Shown in pieces: positions 1 through 12,126 of a stretch of DNA of 64,000 bases. Numbering within the stretch: position 1 is the first letter of the stretch; each line of letters opens with the position of its first letter. Made by a program: the position numbers and the translations under genes. Source of the DNA: Fremontodendron californicum (Eukaryota; Streptophyta; Magnoliopsida; Malvales; Malvaceae); assembly GCA_030761205.1 (NCBI GenBank), contig JAULJL010000039.1, positions 8,938,001 to 9,002,000 on the forward strand, read 5' to 3'. Under the pieces are notes generated by a model, which saw only the letters and a program-made list of their open reading frames with translations, did not search any database and was not told the DNA's origin.

Positions 1-973
1 TTTATTTGCTTATTCTCAAAAGAATTATAAAAATAGTTTTCTTAAAAATACATAATGACTTTTTTTATTAAAAACTAAAAAGGAATAATGTGATTAGTGA
101 GTTGATTTCTGAACCTCTGCCAGGTTGCTAGGAGGCTCCCGCGGTTCTTTCACGAGATCATCTTTCCCGTTTTTCGAAATAATGCGAGTATTAAGGTGTG
201 AAAGAATAATTTTTTATATCTCGTCAAGTTATTGGGGAATTTAGAAAATTCTCCTACGCAAGTAATTTTCGATGTATTACTAAAAAAATAAATAAAATAA
301 TGATCAATAAAAAATAAAATTTCATTTAATTACAGTGCTCACATTTACCCTTGTCATACTCATTACATTTATAAAAAAAAAAAAAAGAACAAATTTACAT
401 TTTTTTAATGACAAGATATTTGTTTAAGACAATATTCTCGAGCGGTAATAATTCTTGAGTCTCCGCCAGGTTGCTGGGGAGTTTTTAATAATTATTTATC
501 ATAAAAAATACCCTTTTAACGAATGAAATGAAAATTTTTATTAAGAAATTATCCTAATATTTTTTCCAAATTGTTGGGGAATATAGTTTTTATCGTGATG
601 AAAAACCCATTTCGTTCAAAATAAATCAATTTATTTTTCAGTTGATTATGGAATTCAATTGAGGAAATTATTTTTAAATACCCTAATTAAATTCATTTTT
701 TCAATATTAAAGATAACACATGATTAGATGGTACCATTTTTTAACAGGCGTCGTGGGGGTGCTAATACCTTCCTCACGCGTAGCCGTACTTATGGACCCA
801 AATTTTGATTTTCGTAGACCAAAATATTATCTTTTTAATAAATTTTAATTGATTTTAAAATTTTATTAAAATGATAAACTTTCTAGGTGGCCAATCACAC
901 CTAACCAAAAAATATTGGTGGCGACTCTTTTTTTTTCAAAAATCATCTAGCGGTAAAAAAAACCGTTATAACA
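1..973 (+). mobile_element. Element A: 3' part of the 5' LTR, Ogre/Tat-like
   Basis: The window opens inside a long terminal repeat. The block at 729-783 (GGTACC..., then GTGGGGGTGCTAAT) and the following text up to the 'ggtggcgact' at 918-927 line up with the ends of the giant LTRs at 39,909, 44,639 and 56,003 (+) and at 35,071 and 48,850 (-). The LTR ends in ACA at 973 and is followed two bases later by a decayed tRNA-Arg-type primer site. It is more diverged from the others than they are from each other, so this looks like the oldest Ogre-like element here. No coding capacity is visible. Confidence 0.7.
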
Positions 974-976
974 GCT

Positions 977-994
977 TGACAACTCTATTGGGGA
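977..994 (+). other. Primer-binding site of element A, tRNA-Arg type, decayed
   Basis: The sequence tgacaactctattgggga matches the element D primer site (tggcgactccacttgga, 44,984) at most positions. The undecayed form would be complementary to the 3' end of a plant tRNA-Arg. A tRNA-Arg primer is typical of the Ogre/Tat branch of Ty3/gypsy elements. It sits two bases inside the LTR end. Confidence 0.6.
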
Positions 995-1984
995 TATTTG
1001 AGAGTCGAGTCATTAATTAGTAATGTGTTATCCTAAGCTTTGATTTAACAGACTTAATTGATATTTAATTTTGATTCCCTTAATTTGTTATTTTTTAAAT
1101 TTTGCTTGCATTCATGTCTTGATACGTTTTATTTTTTATTTATATTTTGAAATTATGTCATTTCTTTAATTCTTTTTTATATTATTGATGTTAATGATTG
1201 TGGGGCATTTTGGATAGGATTTTTAAATGATTGTTGGTGGTTTGCTCTCTCACACACTTATCACACACATTTGCATGACATAAACTCTATTCCGGACTCC
1301 GACCTTTTAGTAAAGGGTAAAGTGTTTAGGTTTCTGTGAGGTGATAAGCTCCGCATGGGCTAACTAAACACTCTCAGGGTTTGAAGTACTTACGATTTCG
1401 TGAGGAGATAACCTCTACATAAGCCTGAAAAATACTCTCACCCGAATTGAATCTTTTTCGTTTGTAGCTTGTAATGGGGTGAGGATCAGGGTGCCTTACT
1501 AGTCCTCGTGAACGACAGTGAGGAATAATTTGGGGACCTGTAGATGTGTATAGATCCTAAATGTAGCATATAGCAAATCCTAAAAAGCCAATCTTAGGTA
1601 GAGCCATGTCCATAGAAATTATCCAGAATTAGGACACGTAAGGAACACTTTTATAAGAAATCATACCCTGCATAATTGCTATAGATTCAAAAAAAAAAAA
1701 AAAAACTTTGAACACTTGAAAATTTTATTTATTTTTGTCTCTTGGATATTACTAAATGTAAAGTAAATTACCTTGCGTTTTCCAAGATTTGTTTTTTTCC
1801 CAAAAGTTTTGTACATTTTCAAAAAAAAAAAAAAAGAAAAGAATTTTTCTAAATTTTTTTTTCATTTTTCTTTTCTTTGCCTTAGATTTTTTTTTTCTTT
1901 TCTTCAAAATAAACAAAATGATATATATATATTTTTTAATTTTAATGTTGTTTTCTTCCAAAAATATCACAAAAAAATAATGAT

Positions 1985-4176
1985 AAATAAAATTTTTCTT
2001 CTAAGTTATTCTCACAAAATAAAAAAATTCATTAATTCTTTCTTTTCAAAGAATAAAAAGTAAAAAGTCAAAGTCAAAGAAAAAGAAAATTTTAATTTCT
2101 TTCTTCATACAAAAATTCAAAAAAATCTTTCATTTCATTTTTTAAAAAAGAAAATAAAGTATTTCCCTTAATCCTTATCTTTTTCTTAAAAAAAAGAGAG
2201 ATGTTTTCATTACTCTCAAATTTTCGAAATTAAACAAAAATAGAAAAGAAAAATGAAAAAATGAGTTTGAATATCGTTTTATTATTTATTTATTTTTTCA
2301 TTATGTAGTGTTCATTTCACATTCATTTCATCTTTTTTTTTAATATCCATAAATGACATGATTTTGAAAAAAAAAAATGATCTTCATCATATTTACGTTG
2401 TACATAATATTTCATGAAAACATGTCTCATCACCCATACAAATTTAATACTCAATGAAGAGGAATGCATCAATGTATGATTTTGAAAGTTAGAAAATTCT
2501 GAAAATGCAAAATCTTGGGAGAATTTGGTAGAACATTAAACATGTTTTTCTAAAATATTTTAGATTTAATCCCTTCTTGGTACCTCAATTTGGTATGTCA
2601 AGGCTTGAACTTTAAATGGTGCCAAATGAGAGGCAATCTTCAATCTTTTTATATATATTTATGATTTTTTTTTTTTGTAAATAAATTTTTTAGGAAATAA
2701 TGCGTCTCATGAAAATTCAGTTTTTTGTATTTTTTTCATTCTTTCATGTTGTAATTAGGGTGAATAAATTGTTTTAATAAATTGTTTTCATGTATAAAAT
2801 AAAATCATATCAAGAGTTTGTGTGGCTTTAATTGATTATTTTTAAAGATTTTTTTTGAGAATTGAAAATATTGTTTTAAACAAAGTCCCATAAAATTTGG
2901 TTTCAACATTTTTTTCCTAAAGAAAAAAGATAGAGTTGTGTCCAAAACAAAAGAATATCGAAAAAATTAGTGATTACTATTGGGAATAAAGTCACCTCCA
3001 CTAAGGATCTAAACTTTTTTCTCAAACACTCTCATGTCCCAAGTCACTTAAATAAAGACCATTTAAGAACTTTATTGCTTAAAAGGGATATGAGTTTGAA
3101 CCTCATGAACCTTGTCACGATGCGGTATCAAATGGTGGAATCTTTATCTAGAGAATGAAGCAATCGAACGGTTAATTTATTTCTTCTGATTTATTTTCAC
3201 AAAATAAAAAATTCATTGATTCTCTCTTTTCAAATAATAAAAAGTAAAAAGTCAAAGAAAAAGAAAAAGAAAATTTCAATTTCTTTCTTTCAAAAAAAAA
3301 AAAAATTCAGAAAAATTCTTTCATTTCATTTAAAAAAAAAAGAAAATAAAGTATTTTCCTTAATCCTTATCTTTTTCTTAGAAAAGAAAGGAGAGATGTT
3401 TTCAGTGCTCCCAAATTTTCAAAATTAAACAAAAATAGAAAAGAAAAATGAAAAAATGAGTTTGAATATCCTTTTATTATTATTTTTTTTCATTATGTAG
3501 CATTCTATTTCACATTCATTTTATCATTTTTTTTCATATTAAAAAATGACATGGTTTTGAAAAAAAAAATGATTTTCATCATAGTTGCATTATGCATAAA
3601 ATTTCATGAAAACATGTATCATCACCCATATAAGTATCATTGCTTTTCATATAGCTCACATCATTTCATCTATTTGAGTTATATACATATGATTATATGG
3701 GGAATCATTTGGTTTCACCTACCCAATAAAGAGGAATGCATTGATGTATGATTTCGAAAGTAAGAAAATTTTGTAAAGGCAAAATTTTGGGAGAATTTGG
3801 TAGAACATTAAACATGTTTTTTCTAAAATATTTTAGATTTAATCCCTTCTTGGTACCTCAATTTGATATGTCAGGGCTTAAACTTTAAATGGTGCCAAAT
3901 AAGGGGCAATCTTCAGTTTTTTTTTATATATATATTTATGATTTTTTTTTTTGTAAATAAAATTTTTAGGAAATAATGCGTCTCTTGAAAATTCAGTTCT
4001 TTGTATTTTTAATTCTTTCATTTTGTGATTAGGATGAATAATTTTTTAATACATTTTTCATGTATAGAAAAAAATTATATCAAGAGTTTGTGTGTGGCAT
4101 TAATTGATTACTTTTTAAAGATTTTTTTTGAGAATTGAGAAGATTGTTTTAAATAAAGTCCCATATAATTTGTTTT

Positions 4177-4217
<41 letters not shown>

Positions 4218-4480
4218 TAAAAAGACAGAGTTGAGTCCAAAACAAAAGAATATCGATATAGAAAATTAGTGATTACTATTAGGAATAAAGTCACCTCCAC
4301 TAAAGACCTAAACCTTTTTCTCAAACACTCTCATGTCCCAAATCACTTGAATAAAGACCATTTAAGAACTTTACTTTTTAAAAGGGATATGATTTTGAGC
4401 TTCATGAACCTTGTCACAATGCGATATCAATGGTGGAATCTTTATCTAGACAATTAAGCAATAGAACGATTAATTTGGAA
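1985..4480 (+). repeat. Large direct tandem duplication, about 1.2-1.3 kb per copy
   Basis: Copy 1 (about 1,985-3,176) and copy 2 (about 3,180-4,480) share long blocks in the same order. Examples are 'cacaaaataaaaaa' near 2,013 and 3,195, 'aaacaaaaatagaaaag' near 2,233 and 3,427, and 'gtgattactattgggaataaa' at 2,969 against 4,268 (one base differs). The offset grows from about 1,182 to 1,299 bases because copy 2 holds about 80 bases (around 3,630-3,715) that copy 1 lacks, plus an AT microsatellite. Nothing in the unit looks coding. Confidence 0.75.
4179..4214. repeat. (AT)18 microsatellite
   Basis: An uninterrupted AT dinucleotide run of 36 bases inside the second copy of the 1.2 kb duplication. 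The first copy lacks it. Confidence 0.95.
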
Positions 4481-7150
4481 AATTCTTTCTTGAATTCATT
4501 GGAAACCAAGTGAAAATAACACTTTTGGGAAATTATACACTTTAGTAATTTGATGTGAATTAAGACCACAAAGCATGAATTCCTCGCCCATTTTTCTTGA
4601 CTAACTCTTTGTGGCACATAGATAAAAAAAAATCCATATATTCAATACCCATGAAAATATTCCCGTTTGTGAAATACCCTTTCCTCTTTCTCATTTGGTG
4701 GAAATGACATGAGAAACTTGAGACCGTTTTTTTTTAGATAAAAAGCTTAAGATGAGAACATGTGATATTTCTCAAAGCAAGTTGGGACACTCTTCACGAA
4801 TTGAGTTGTGAAAAAAAAATGATGGAAAAAATAATAGTGATGTCATACACTCGAGATATTTAAAAGATTTCAAACAAAACCGCAAGAAAATAAAAATGAA
4901 CAAAAGAAGAAAAAAAAAGGGAGAGTTTTAAGCCTCAAACAAGATTGCTCTTCAATATAAATACCATGTTTGAAATGATGAATGACCAACTTTCAATTTT
5001 CTTTCACATGAATAAAATTATCCACTTGTTACCCCTTTAGAGCCTAACAAATTCTTTCAAATGAACTTTAACCAAAGATCACCCTCCGTACTGAGGGCAA
5101 ATACGAGGAAAGATTTATAGCAAGAGTCACATATGATGGAACCAGTTTCAAGAACAAAAAGAATGCATTATGTTGAGGGTCATACATGAAGTGAATATAG
5201 ATTTGAGAAGTTTAAAATCACTCAAAAAATGGAAATGTACCAAGAAAAGCAAAAAATGAAAACAAAAGGAGTAAGAAATGAACAGATAGAAAAGTGAAAT
5301 GGTAAAAAGTGAAAAGAGACATAAAGAGAAATGAGTGAGGGAATTGAAAATTTTGAGAAATTCGAGAAAATTCCTCACGTGATATGATCCTTGGTTTGAT
5401 CACCCTTAAACACATTTTGGGCATGTTTATCCTTTCTTTCGAAACCCTTATCCTAAGCCAACATTACATGCCTTGAAAAGTCCTTTTGGATCAATGTGTA
5501 TACTTGAATTGAAGGGTCTTACCCTTGCAAAGATGTATATGAGGCTTGAACCCATTGTATTGATAAGATTTTCATTGTATATTCGTTTTTGTTGATGAAA
5601 CTAAAAAAATAAAGAAAGAGCGAGGCACTAGGGTGAAAACCCAAAATGGCAGTCTAAAGCACAATTGAGAATTTTTGAGGTCATGATGTTGCCAAGCCAT
5701 CATTGGATGAGAGATTACATTGAAATGGCCGATGAGTATTCAAGACACTTGAGGGATCCCAGATTGCCAATTCCACCTAAAATTCGAGATCGGTCAAATG
5801 ATCGAATATGAAATTTTGATCATCATTCCCTTTCAAAATGACCTTCCAAAACCTTGAGCCTACCATGGCTAGCTTTGACACATATCAAGGTACCATGTCC
5901 AGAAACCAAAAGAATGTCAAAATTGATTATTCTTGAAAAGAAATGTTTTTCTAAATGCTTGATTATCAAAGAATACATGTTTTTGAAAATATTGTTTCAT
6001 TTTCGAGTCTATATAAGAAAACATACCTCCCCATCAAGTTGTGTTTCTTGAAAAGCCACAATGATAGAGACCTTGATGTGTTAAACTATCTCACTCATTG
6101 GAAAGAGTTAAACTCTTAGACACCATATTAAAGGACATTTCTAATGGTAATCACCAATTTTCAAGAGCTTCAATGCCGCATTTTTTGGCCACTTTATTAC
6201 TTTTGATCATGGAATATAGTCGTCTGGGGAAATTTTGTTATCACTTTGTTAAGATTAAAAAATTTTGAATGATTAGACAAGTTTTTTTTTATTTTTTTTA
6301 TTTTTTTTTAAAAGGAATAAAGTGAAACATTTTTTTCTTTGTGTAAGAAAGGAAAATTTTTGCTAAAAGGCAAGGATTTTAGCTTTGAGATGAGATGAGT
6401 TCTCTTTCGTGAAAAAGGGTATTGTAGGGAAAATAGGATTTTTTAAGGAAAATAAACATTTTTGATAGAAAAAAAAAAGCATTTTTCAAGAGAAAATCAT
6501 GTCAATTTTGAGAAGAATAATCGGCGATAGGAGTTCATGTGATTAGGAGGCATGAAATCATTGAAGTCAAAATTTGAGTAGACATGCATGGATGAATTCA
6601 AATTTTCCTTTTTGTGGCACGAAAAGTGTTAAGTTCATATGACCTTTAGTGAAGATTGCACATGCTTTCATTGAAACAAGAAGAATGTTGAATTCTGATG
6701 TAATTGAGAAGCAAATACAAGGGGCAAGGTAAGGAGAGGATGGAGAGACTATTAAGAGAAGAGGACATGGAAGAAAATGCATGAAACAAATGTATTAATC
6801 AATTCGAGGAATATGGAGGAAAGAGATAGTTTGCTTACGCATTATTGAAGTGGAAATGAAAACAAAGAAATTTAAGAGTGAAGATGAAAGAAAAGTCGAG
6901 TAGTCCTGGTTGGGAATTATAAGTGAGAGAACAAAACAGAGAAACAAAGGATTTTTGTGAAAATTTTGAAGAAATATTTGATTAAGATGATGAGATAAGG
7001 AAAAGATAAAAACTAAAGAGGAAAATTGGAAATTTTTGATTATTGTATTTATATAATTAAGGGATATCTGACATAGTTTTCTAATTATTACATTGAAATT
7101 ATTAGTGGATACCTGCATGATAGTTTTGATCATTGACATTTGCAACATTT
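4481..7150. other. Non-coding spacer of element A
   Basis: About 2.7 kb with no domain recognised in any frame. Open frames up to 117 codons occur on the - strand (for example 6,795-7,148), but they are hydrophobic and low in complexity, as expected from A/G-rich + strand text. The phrase around 5,620-5,660 ('gcgaggcactagggtgaaaa') resembles spacer DNA commonly found downstream of pol in Tat-branch elements. That resemblance is from memory only. Confidence 0.5.
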
Positions 7151-7640
7151 AGTTGGCATTTAAACCATTGTGTTGATACTTGCATTTGCATCAATTAGCA
7201 TCTACATAACTGCTTGATCATTTGGTTTGGCATCATTGAAATAAAAGTTTGCATTTTGCATTGATAGTTTATCATTTGCATTAGCGTCATTTGTGATAGG
7301 TATTTGCATTTGCATTATTGGAATAGATATTTGCATTTGGATCTTAATAGAGAATTTACAATATTGAGATAGGTATTTACATTTGCGTCATGGTAAGGGC
7401 ATTTGCATCATGGTAGAGGCATTTACATTATTGAGATAGGTTTTCGCACTTGTGCATTTGAAAAGGACATTCGCATTACTAAGGTGGACATTTGCATTTA
7501 TAACTTGGGAGAGAATTCATGAATTTATATTAGTGGAATAGGTACTTACATTTGCATTTTGATAAGACTCATTCGCATTTACATTTGCATTTGTAGATTA
7601 CATTGACTTTTGCATCAATGTAGTTGATCATTGCATTTTT
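7151..7640 (+). repeat. Degenerate GCATTTGCATT-type short repeat region
   Basis: The words 'gcatttgcat', 'tttgcatt' and 'aggtatttgcatttg' recur at irregular spacing across about 490 bases, mixed with 'gataggtat'. It is a decayed array in the 3' UTR of element A. No unit length is clearly maintained. Confidence 0.6.
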
Positions 7641-8058
7641 TGATTTTGCAAACATTGAAAAAGGGAGCGAAAAATGAGAAAGGTTTTCTGAGAAAAGTTA
7701 AGGAAAAGAAGAAAGAAAAATAAAAGGTTTCCTTTAGATTTAGAGAAAAGAGTGTGTCAAAGTAAAAGTAAAGAAAAAAGAGTTGTTCTAAAGAAAAGAA
7801 GAGTCTTGAGGATTTTTCATAACGATGAAATTGAAAAAGTGTTGAGATTTTTCAAAATGAAGAAATTTTTTGAAAAAATGGAAATGAATATTTCAGAGTG
7901 TTGAAACTTTTGTGAATGAGAAAATTTTAAAGTTGTGGAGTGTCTGATTAGATGAGCTTTTAAATTTTAAAGTTGTGGAGCCTCTGATTAGAGGAGCTTT
8001 AAATTTTAAACTTGTGGAGCCTCGAAGGAAGAGTTTTTAAAAAAAGAAAGGATTGTTA

Positions 8059-8840
8059 AGCCCACCATAGCTGGCACTGTAATGATTTAAGCCCAGTGAA
8101 GTTGGCACAGTAGATGAGTTTAAGCCCAATTTAGCTAGCACCATGATGATTTAAGCCCAGTTGAGGTTAAGTGCAATGTAGCTGGCACAGAAATGATTCA
8201 AGTCAATGAGTTGGCACAATAGATGCGTTTAAGCCTAATTTAGCTAGCACCTTGATGATTTATGCCAGTTAAGTTGGCGCAATAGATGAGGTTAAGCCTG
8301 ATGTAGCTAGTACAAAAATCATTTAAGCCTAGTGAAGTTGGCACAATAGATGAGTTTAAGCCCAGTTTAGCTGGCACCCTGATGATTTAAGCCCAGTTAA
8401 GTTGGCACATGAGATGAGTTTAAGCCCAACATAGCTTGCAAAAAAATGATTTAAGCCGAGTGAAGTTGGCACAGTAGATGAGTTTAATCCCAATTTAGCT
8501 GGCACCGTGATGATTTAAGCCTAGTTAAGTTGGCACACTAGATGCGTTTAAGCCCAATGAAGTTGACACTATGATGATTTAAGCCCATTGAAGGCACAGT
8601 AGATGAGTTTAAGCCAAATTTAGCTAGCACCTTGATGATTTAAGCCAGTTAAGTTGGCACACTAGATAAGGATTAAGCCCAATATAGTTGACACATAAAT
8701 GATTTAAGCCCAGTCAATTTGGCAATAGATGAGGCTAAGCCCAATATAGCTGGCACATAAATTATTTAAGCCTAGTGAAGTTGGCACCAGATGAGATTAA
8801 GCCCAATATAGCTGGCGCAGAAAGAAATTAAGCCCAGTCA
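8059..8840 (+). repeat. About 64-bp tandem array, 3' UTR of element A
   Basis: A two-part unit alternates 'tttaagcccagtgaagttgg' with 'tttaagcccaatttagctgg', each followed by 'cac' and then 'atgatg' or 'agatgag'. The full dimer is about 64 bases and there are roughly a dozen diverged copies. Hypervariable tandem arrays just upstream of the 3' LTR are characteristic of Tat/Ogre-branch retrotransposons and are known to seed satellite repeats. Confidence 0.85.
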
Positions 8841-8880
8841 GATTGGCTCAAGTCAAGATCTTCCATCAAACATTAGAAAA

Positions 8881-9135
8881 TTACTTCAAAATCACTTTTC
8901 AGTTTCTAGATTCGCCTAGGTCATTTTTTTCAACTATTGGTTTCACCTATAGTCATTTTTGGTTTTTGATTTCGCCCAAGCCACTTCTTCGATTCTGGTT
9001 TCGCCCAGGTCACTTTTCTGACTATTAGTTTCGCCCATGTCATTTTTCAACTACTGGTTTCGCCCAGGTCACTTCTTCGACTATTGGTTTCGCCTATGTC
9101 ACTTTTTCGACTTGTGGTTCCACCTAAAATCATTT
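8881..9135 (+). repeat. About 30-bp tandem array, 3' UTR of element A
   Basis: Seven or eight copies of a 29-31 base unit built on 'tttcgcccaggtcac' followed by 'tttttcgactattgg'. It directly follows the 64-bp array and has an unrelated unit. No gene. Confidence 0.8.
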
Positions 9136-9234
9136 TTTCAGTCAAATCACCAAAAAACAAAAAATAAAACTTTCCTCGAGAACCAAACATAAAAAATTAT
9201 TGTCAATCGTCTTTATCATGTTACGAAATTTTGT

Positions 9235-10520
9235 TATGTCAAGTCTTCAGTGGTGTTATTCGAAGTTTTCGATGGTGATATCCGGAATTTTGATTTGGTA
9301 ATGTCTTCAAGGGTGATATCTGAAGCGTCTGATAAGGAATTTTGTTATGGAAAGTCTTCGGTGGTGATATCCGAAGCTTTCGATAGTGATATCTAGAATT
9401 TTATTTTTTTCAAGTTTTGATGGCGATATCCGAAGTGTCTAATAAGGAATTTTGTTAAGGTAAGTCTTCGGTGGTGATATCCAAAATTTTATTTTTTCCA
9501 GTATTCGGTGGCGATTTCGTAGTGCCTGATAATGAATTTTGTTATCGCAAGTCTTCGGTGGTGATATCTGTAGCTTCCGATGGTGATATCCGAAATTTTA
9601 TTTTGTTAAGTCTTCGGTGGCGATATTCAAAGCGTTTGATAAGGAATTTTGTTATGACAAGTCTTCGGTGGTGATAACCTGAAGCCTCCGGTGCTGATAT
9701 CCGAAATTTTATTTTGTCAAGTCTTCGGTAGCGATATTCGAAGCATCTAAGAGGGAATTTTGTTTTGACAAGTCTTCGGTGGTGATATCCATAGCATTTG
9801 ATAGGAAATTTTGATTGTTAAGTCTTCGGTGGCGATATCCGAAGCATCTGATAGAGAATTTTGTTATGACAAGTCTTTGGTAGCGATATCCGAAGCATTT
9901 GATTGGGAAGTTTTTCAAGTCTTTGGTGGCGCTATCCGAAGAATTTGAGAGAGAGTTTCTTTTTGACAAGTCTTCGGTGGTGATATCCGAAGCATTTGAT
10001 ATGAAATTTCATTTTGACAAGTCTTTGCTGGTGATATCCGAAGCATCTGGTATGGAATTTTGTTTTGAAAAGTATTCGGTGGCGATATCCGAAGCATTTT
10101 ATAGGAAATTTTGTTTTGATAAGTCTTCAGTGAGGATATCCTATGCATCTGATATGGAAGTTTGTTTTGTTAAGTCTTCGGTGGCAATATCCGAAGCATC
10201 TAATATGAAAGCTTTTTTTGTCAAGTCTTCGATGGTGATATCCGAAGCATCTAATAAAGAACTTTGTTTTGTCAAGTTTTCGATGGCGATATCCGAAGTG
10301 TTTGATAAGAAGTAATGTTATGGTAAGTCTTTGGTGGTGATATCCAAAGCTTATGGTGGTGACATACAGAATTTTGAAATGTTCTATTTTGCGGTGGTGA
10401 TATCTGGTGTTTTGTCAAGTCTTTAATGGTAAAATCCAAAAGTTCCGATGGTGATATCCAAAATTATGTTTTGTCAAGTCTTCGGTGGTGATATCCAAAG
10501 CTTCCGGATATGATATATGG
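9235..10520 (+). repeat. 51-bp tandem array, 3' UTR of element A
   Basis: About 20 copies of a unit built on 'aagtcttcggtggtgatatc' plus 'cgaagcatttgat' and a T-rich tail ending near 'ttttgac'. Neighbouring copies at 9,968 and 10,019 are exactly 51 bases apart, and early copies are irregular in length. Because 51 is a multiple of three, the array stays open in several frames on both strands, which gives spurious open frames such as 9,899-10,315 (+) and 9,915-10,148 (-). These repeat a 17-residue word and should not be taken as proteins. Confidence 0.9.
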
Positions 10521-10809
10521 GAATGAGTTTTCACTTTCGATTAAAGGTAGAAAGTGAATGTGATAGGAAAATGGATTGTTGGGATAGAGTAAAATGAGTT
10601 ATAGTCAAGCTTATTTCAAAGATTTTAATTTTAAAGTTTCAAAATCTCTGATTAGGAATGGAATAAGCTTAAAAATATCAACAAATTAAAAAAATCAAAA
10701 ATCAAAAATTAAAAATAAATTGTGAAAAAAGTAATGAATGCTTATTTGATTCGCTGGTCTTGGATAAAATTGTTGTCTATATCTTTGCCGAATTTCTGAT
10801 TCTCAGTAA

Positions 10810-10825
10810 AATGCAAAGAGGGTAA
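10810..10825 (+). other. Polypurine tract of element A
   Basis: The bases atgcaaagagggtaac lie immediately before the LTR start TGTAGACACC at 10,826. The context 'ttctcagtaaaa...caaagaggg' matches, in reverse complement, the sequence beside the LTR of element F (59,158-59,190). This is where plus-strand synthesis would start. Confidence 0.7.
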
Positions 10826-11210
10826 CTGTAGACACCTAATTTTGTTCGGATTATGGAACCCGAGTCCCAAATTATTATGTAATTCCCATTTTGATCCCTT
10901 AAATCCGTCCCAATATTTTTCGATTAAGTGATCCAATTTTATTAATTAAGCTCGAACTTTCTTAAATTGTGATGATGTTTGAACCCGATTTTTTTTTTTG
11001 ATTTATCAATTAGACCTAGAATTAATTAAGTTCGATTTGTCAACTAGACTTGGTTTTTGAAATTGAACTTCATTTTATCATTTGGATCACTAGGTCAATT
11101 GGGCTTTAGATTGTTAGTTGGACCTGGATCAATTGGATATAATAAAAAAAATATAATAATTGAAATTAAATAAAATTTTTTAAAAACTTTTTAAAAATAA
11201 TATTAAAAAA
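10826..11210 (+). mobile_element. Element A: start of the 3' LTR, cut by the LINE
   Basis: It begins TGTAGACACCTAATTTTG, the same first 18 bases as the LTRs at 40,089 and 51,262 and the inverted end at 59,157. After about 25 bases it diverges from those LTRs, so A belongs to a different subfamily. The LTR is interrupted near 11,210 by the 5' end of the LINE. The exact junction lies in A/T-rich DNA and is uncertain. Confidence 0.6.
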
Positions 11211-11287
11211 AAAAGATGCGTGAGGATCCAGGTAAGTTCTCTCGTAGCCATGGTTCCAAGGCAACTAATCCAGTCAAGCAAGTTTAG

Positions 11288-12008
11288 GATGTCGACAATA
11301 ATGAAATTGTTACAATTTTCATCGATAATCTCCATCATAGGGTTCAGTTTAAACTTCTCTTGGCATACTTTGCGAGAGTGGTGAAAGTGTATGATTTATT
11401 CTTTACAAGGAAGAGAAGACCATGTCGGGTTGATATCTTCGATTTCATTCTTGTGGTGGGAGCAGATGCAAGATGACTGGTAATCAAGTGTGATGGTGAG
11501 TTCATCTTGGGGAGAAGGTTAGTGCTGTCTAGGGCTAGATTTGGACTAGAAAGAGATCAAGTAGGGTTTCTATTCCTCAATTAAGGTATCCTAAAAGAAA
11601 CATGTACAAACGTATCTAAAAGCTGCTGTCAGAGACGACAGAACGTATGCCCAAGTTTTGGCAAAGAGGGATGCAAAAATTGTGGATTAGAGATCAAAAA
11701 AAGGATGTTCTGATAGATATAGAAGTCTTGCTGATGGCAAACGGGTGGTGAAGAACGTTGACAGCTACGAGAATCAAGGGGAGGGGATTGACGTAAACAA
11801 AGGCTGTTTAGGAGAAAGTATTTCAAACAAGCAGGTTTTTCGATCTAGATCTCTACTGGTTGAAGGATCTGGTGTTTCCAAAACTGGGTTGATACAGAAT
11901 CCTACAGAGGTTAGGGTTTTGTCGAAAAGAAATATTCTTAGACACGCTGCTTCAGATCATGTGATACATGCTCGATCAAAAGGTCATATAAATGAAGATA
12001 TTGTGTAG
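11288..12008 (+). pseudogene. LINE ORF1, N-terminal part with RRM-like domain
   Basis: In the frame starting at 11,288 the text reads like an RNA-recognition motif: IVTIFIDNLHHRV, then a block ending KVYDLFFTRKRRPCRVDIF. This arrangement (RNP2-like strand, helix, basic RNP1-like region) is typical of ORF1 proteins in plant L1 elements. The frame has an in-frame stop near 11,474 and ends at about 11,583. A later open stretch at 11,745-12,008 (87 residues, rich in S, R and V) is probably the middle of the same ORF1. ORF1p is expected to bind LINE RNA. Element B cuts the gene, so it is dead. Confidence 0.6.
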
Positions 12009-12126
12009 TTCGGATCTACAGGCCATGATCGTCTTGTGAACAATAGAGGTGATAAGGTGTTTGTGAGTCTTAACAATAGTTCTAAACCAGGTCATGCTTC
12101 ATCACAGCCTGCTGATGTAGATCAGA

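Larger units (their letters stand above)
974..10825 (+). mobile_element. Element A: internal region, no surviving gag or pol
   Basis: This 9.85 kb lies between a primer site and a polypurine tract, so it is the body of an LTR retrotransposon. Its first 650 bases resemble the 5' leader of element D: compare 1,201-1,540 with 45,241-45,560, which share 'ggggcatt', 'ccgcatgggcta' and 'gtgccttactag'. I find no gag, protease, reverse transcriptase or integrase motif in any frame. Short open frames are low-complexity A/T runs or products of tandem arrays. It is either a heavily decayed or a non-autonomous derivative made mainly of leader and 3' UTR. The 3' third is a series of tandem arrays, listed separately. 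Confidence 0.65.

Noticed and set aside
1752..2063. Lysine- and phenylalanine-rich frames on both strands
   Set aside because: Low-complexity A and T runs read in different frames.
6795..7148. 117-codon - strand frame with hydrophobic stretches
   Set aside because: Biased composition opposite A/G-rich text in element A, with no recognisable motif or conserved counterpart.
9899..10315. 138-codon frame on the + strand and overlapping - strand frames
   Set aside because: Product of a 51-bp array whose length is a multiple of three. No domain or independent coding evidence.
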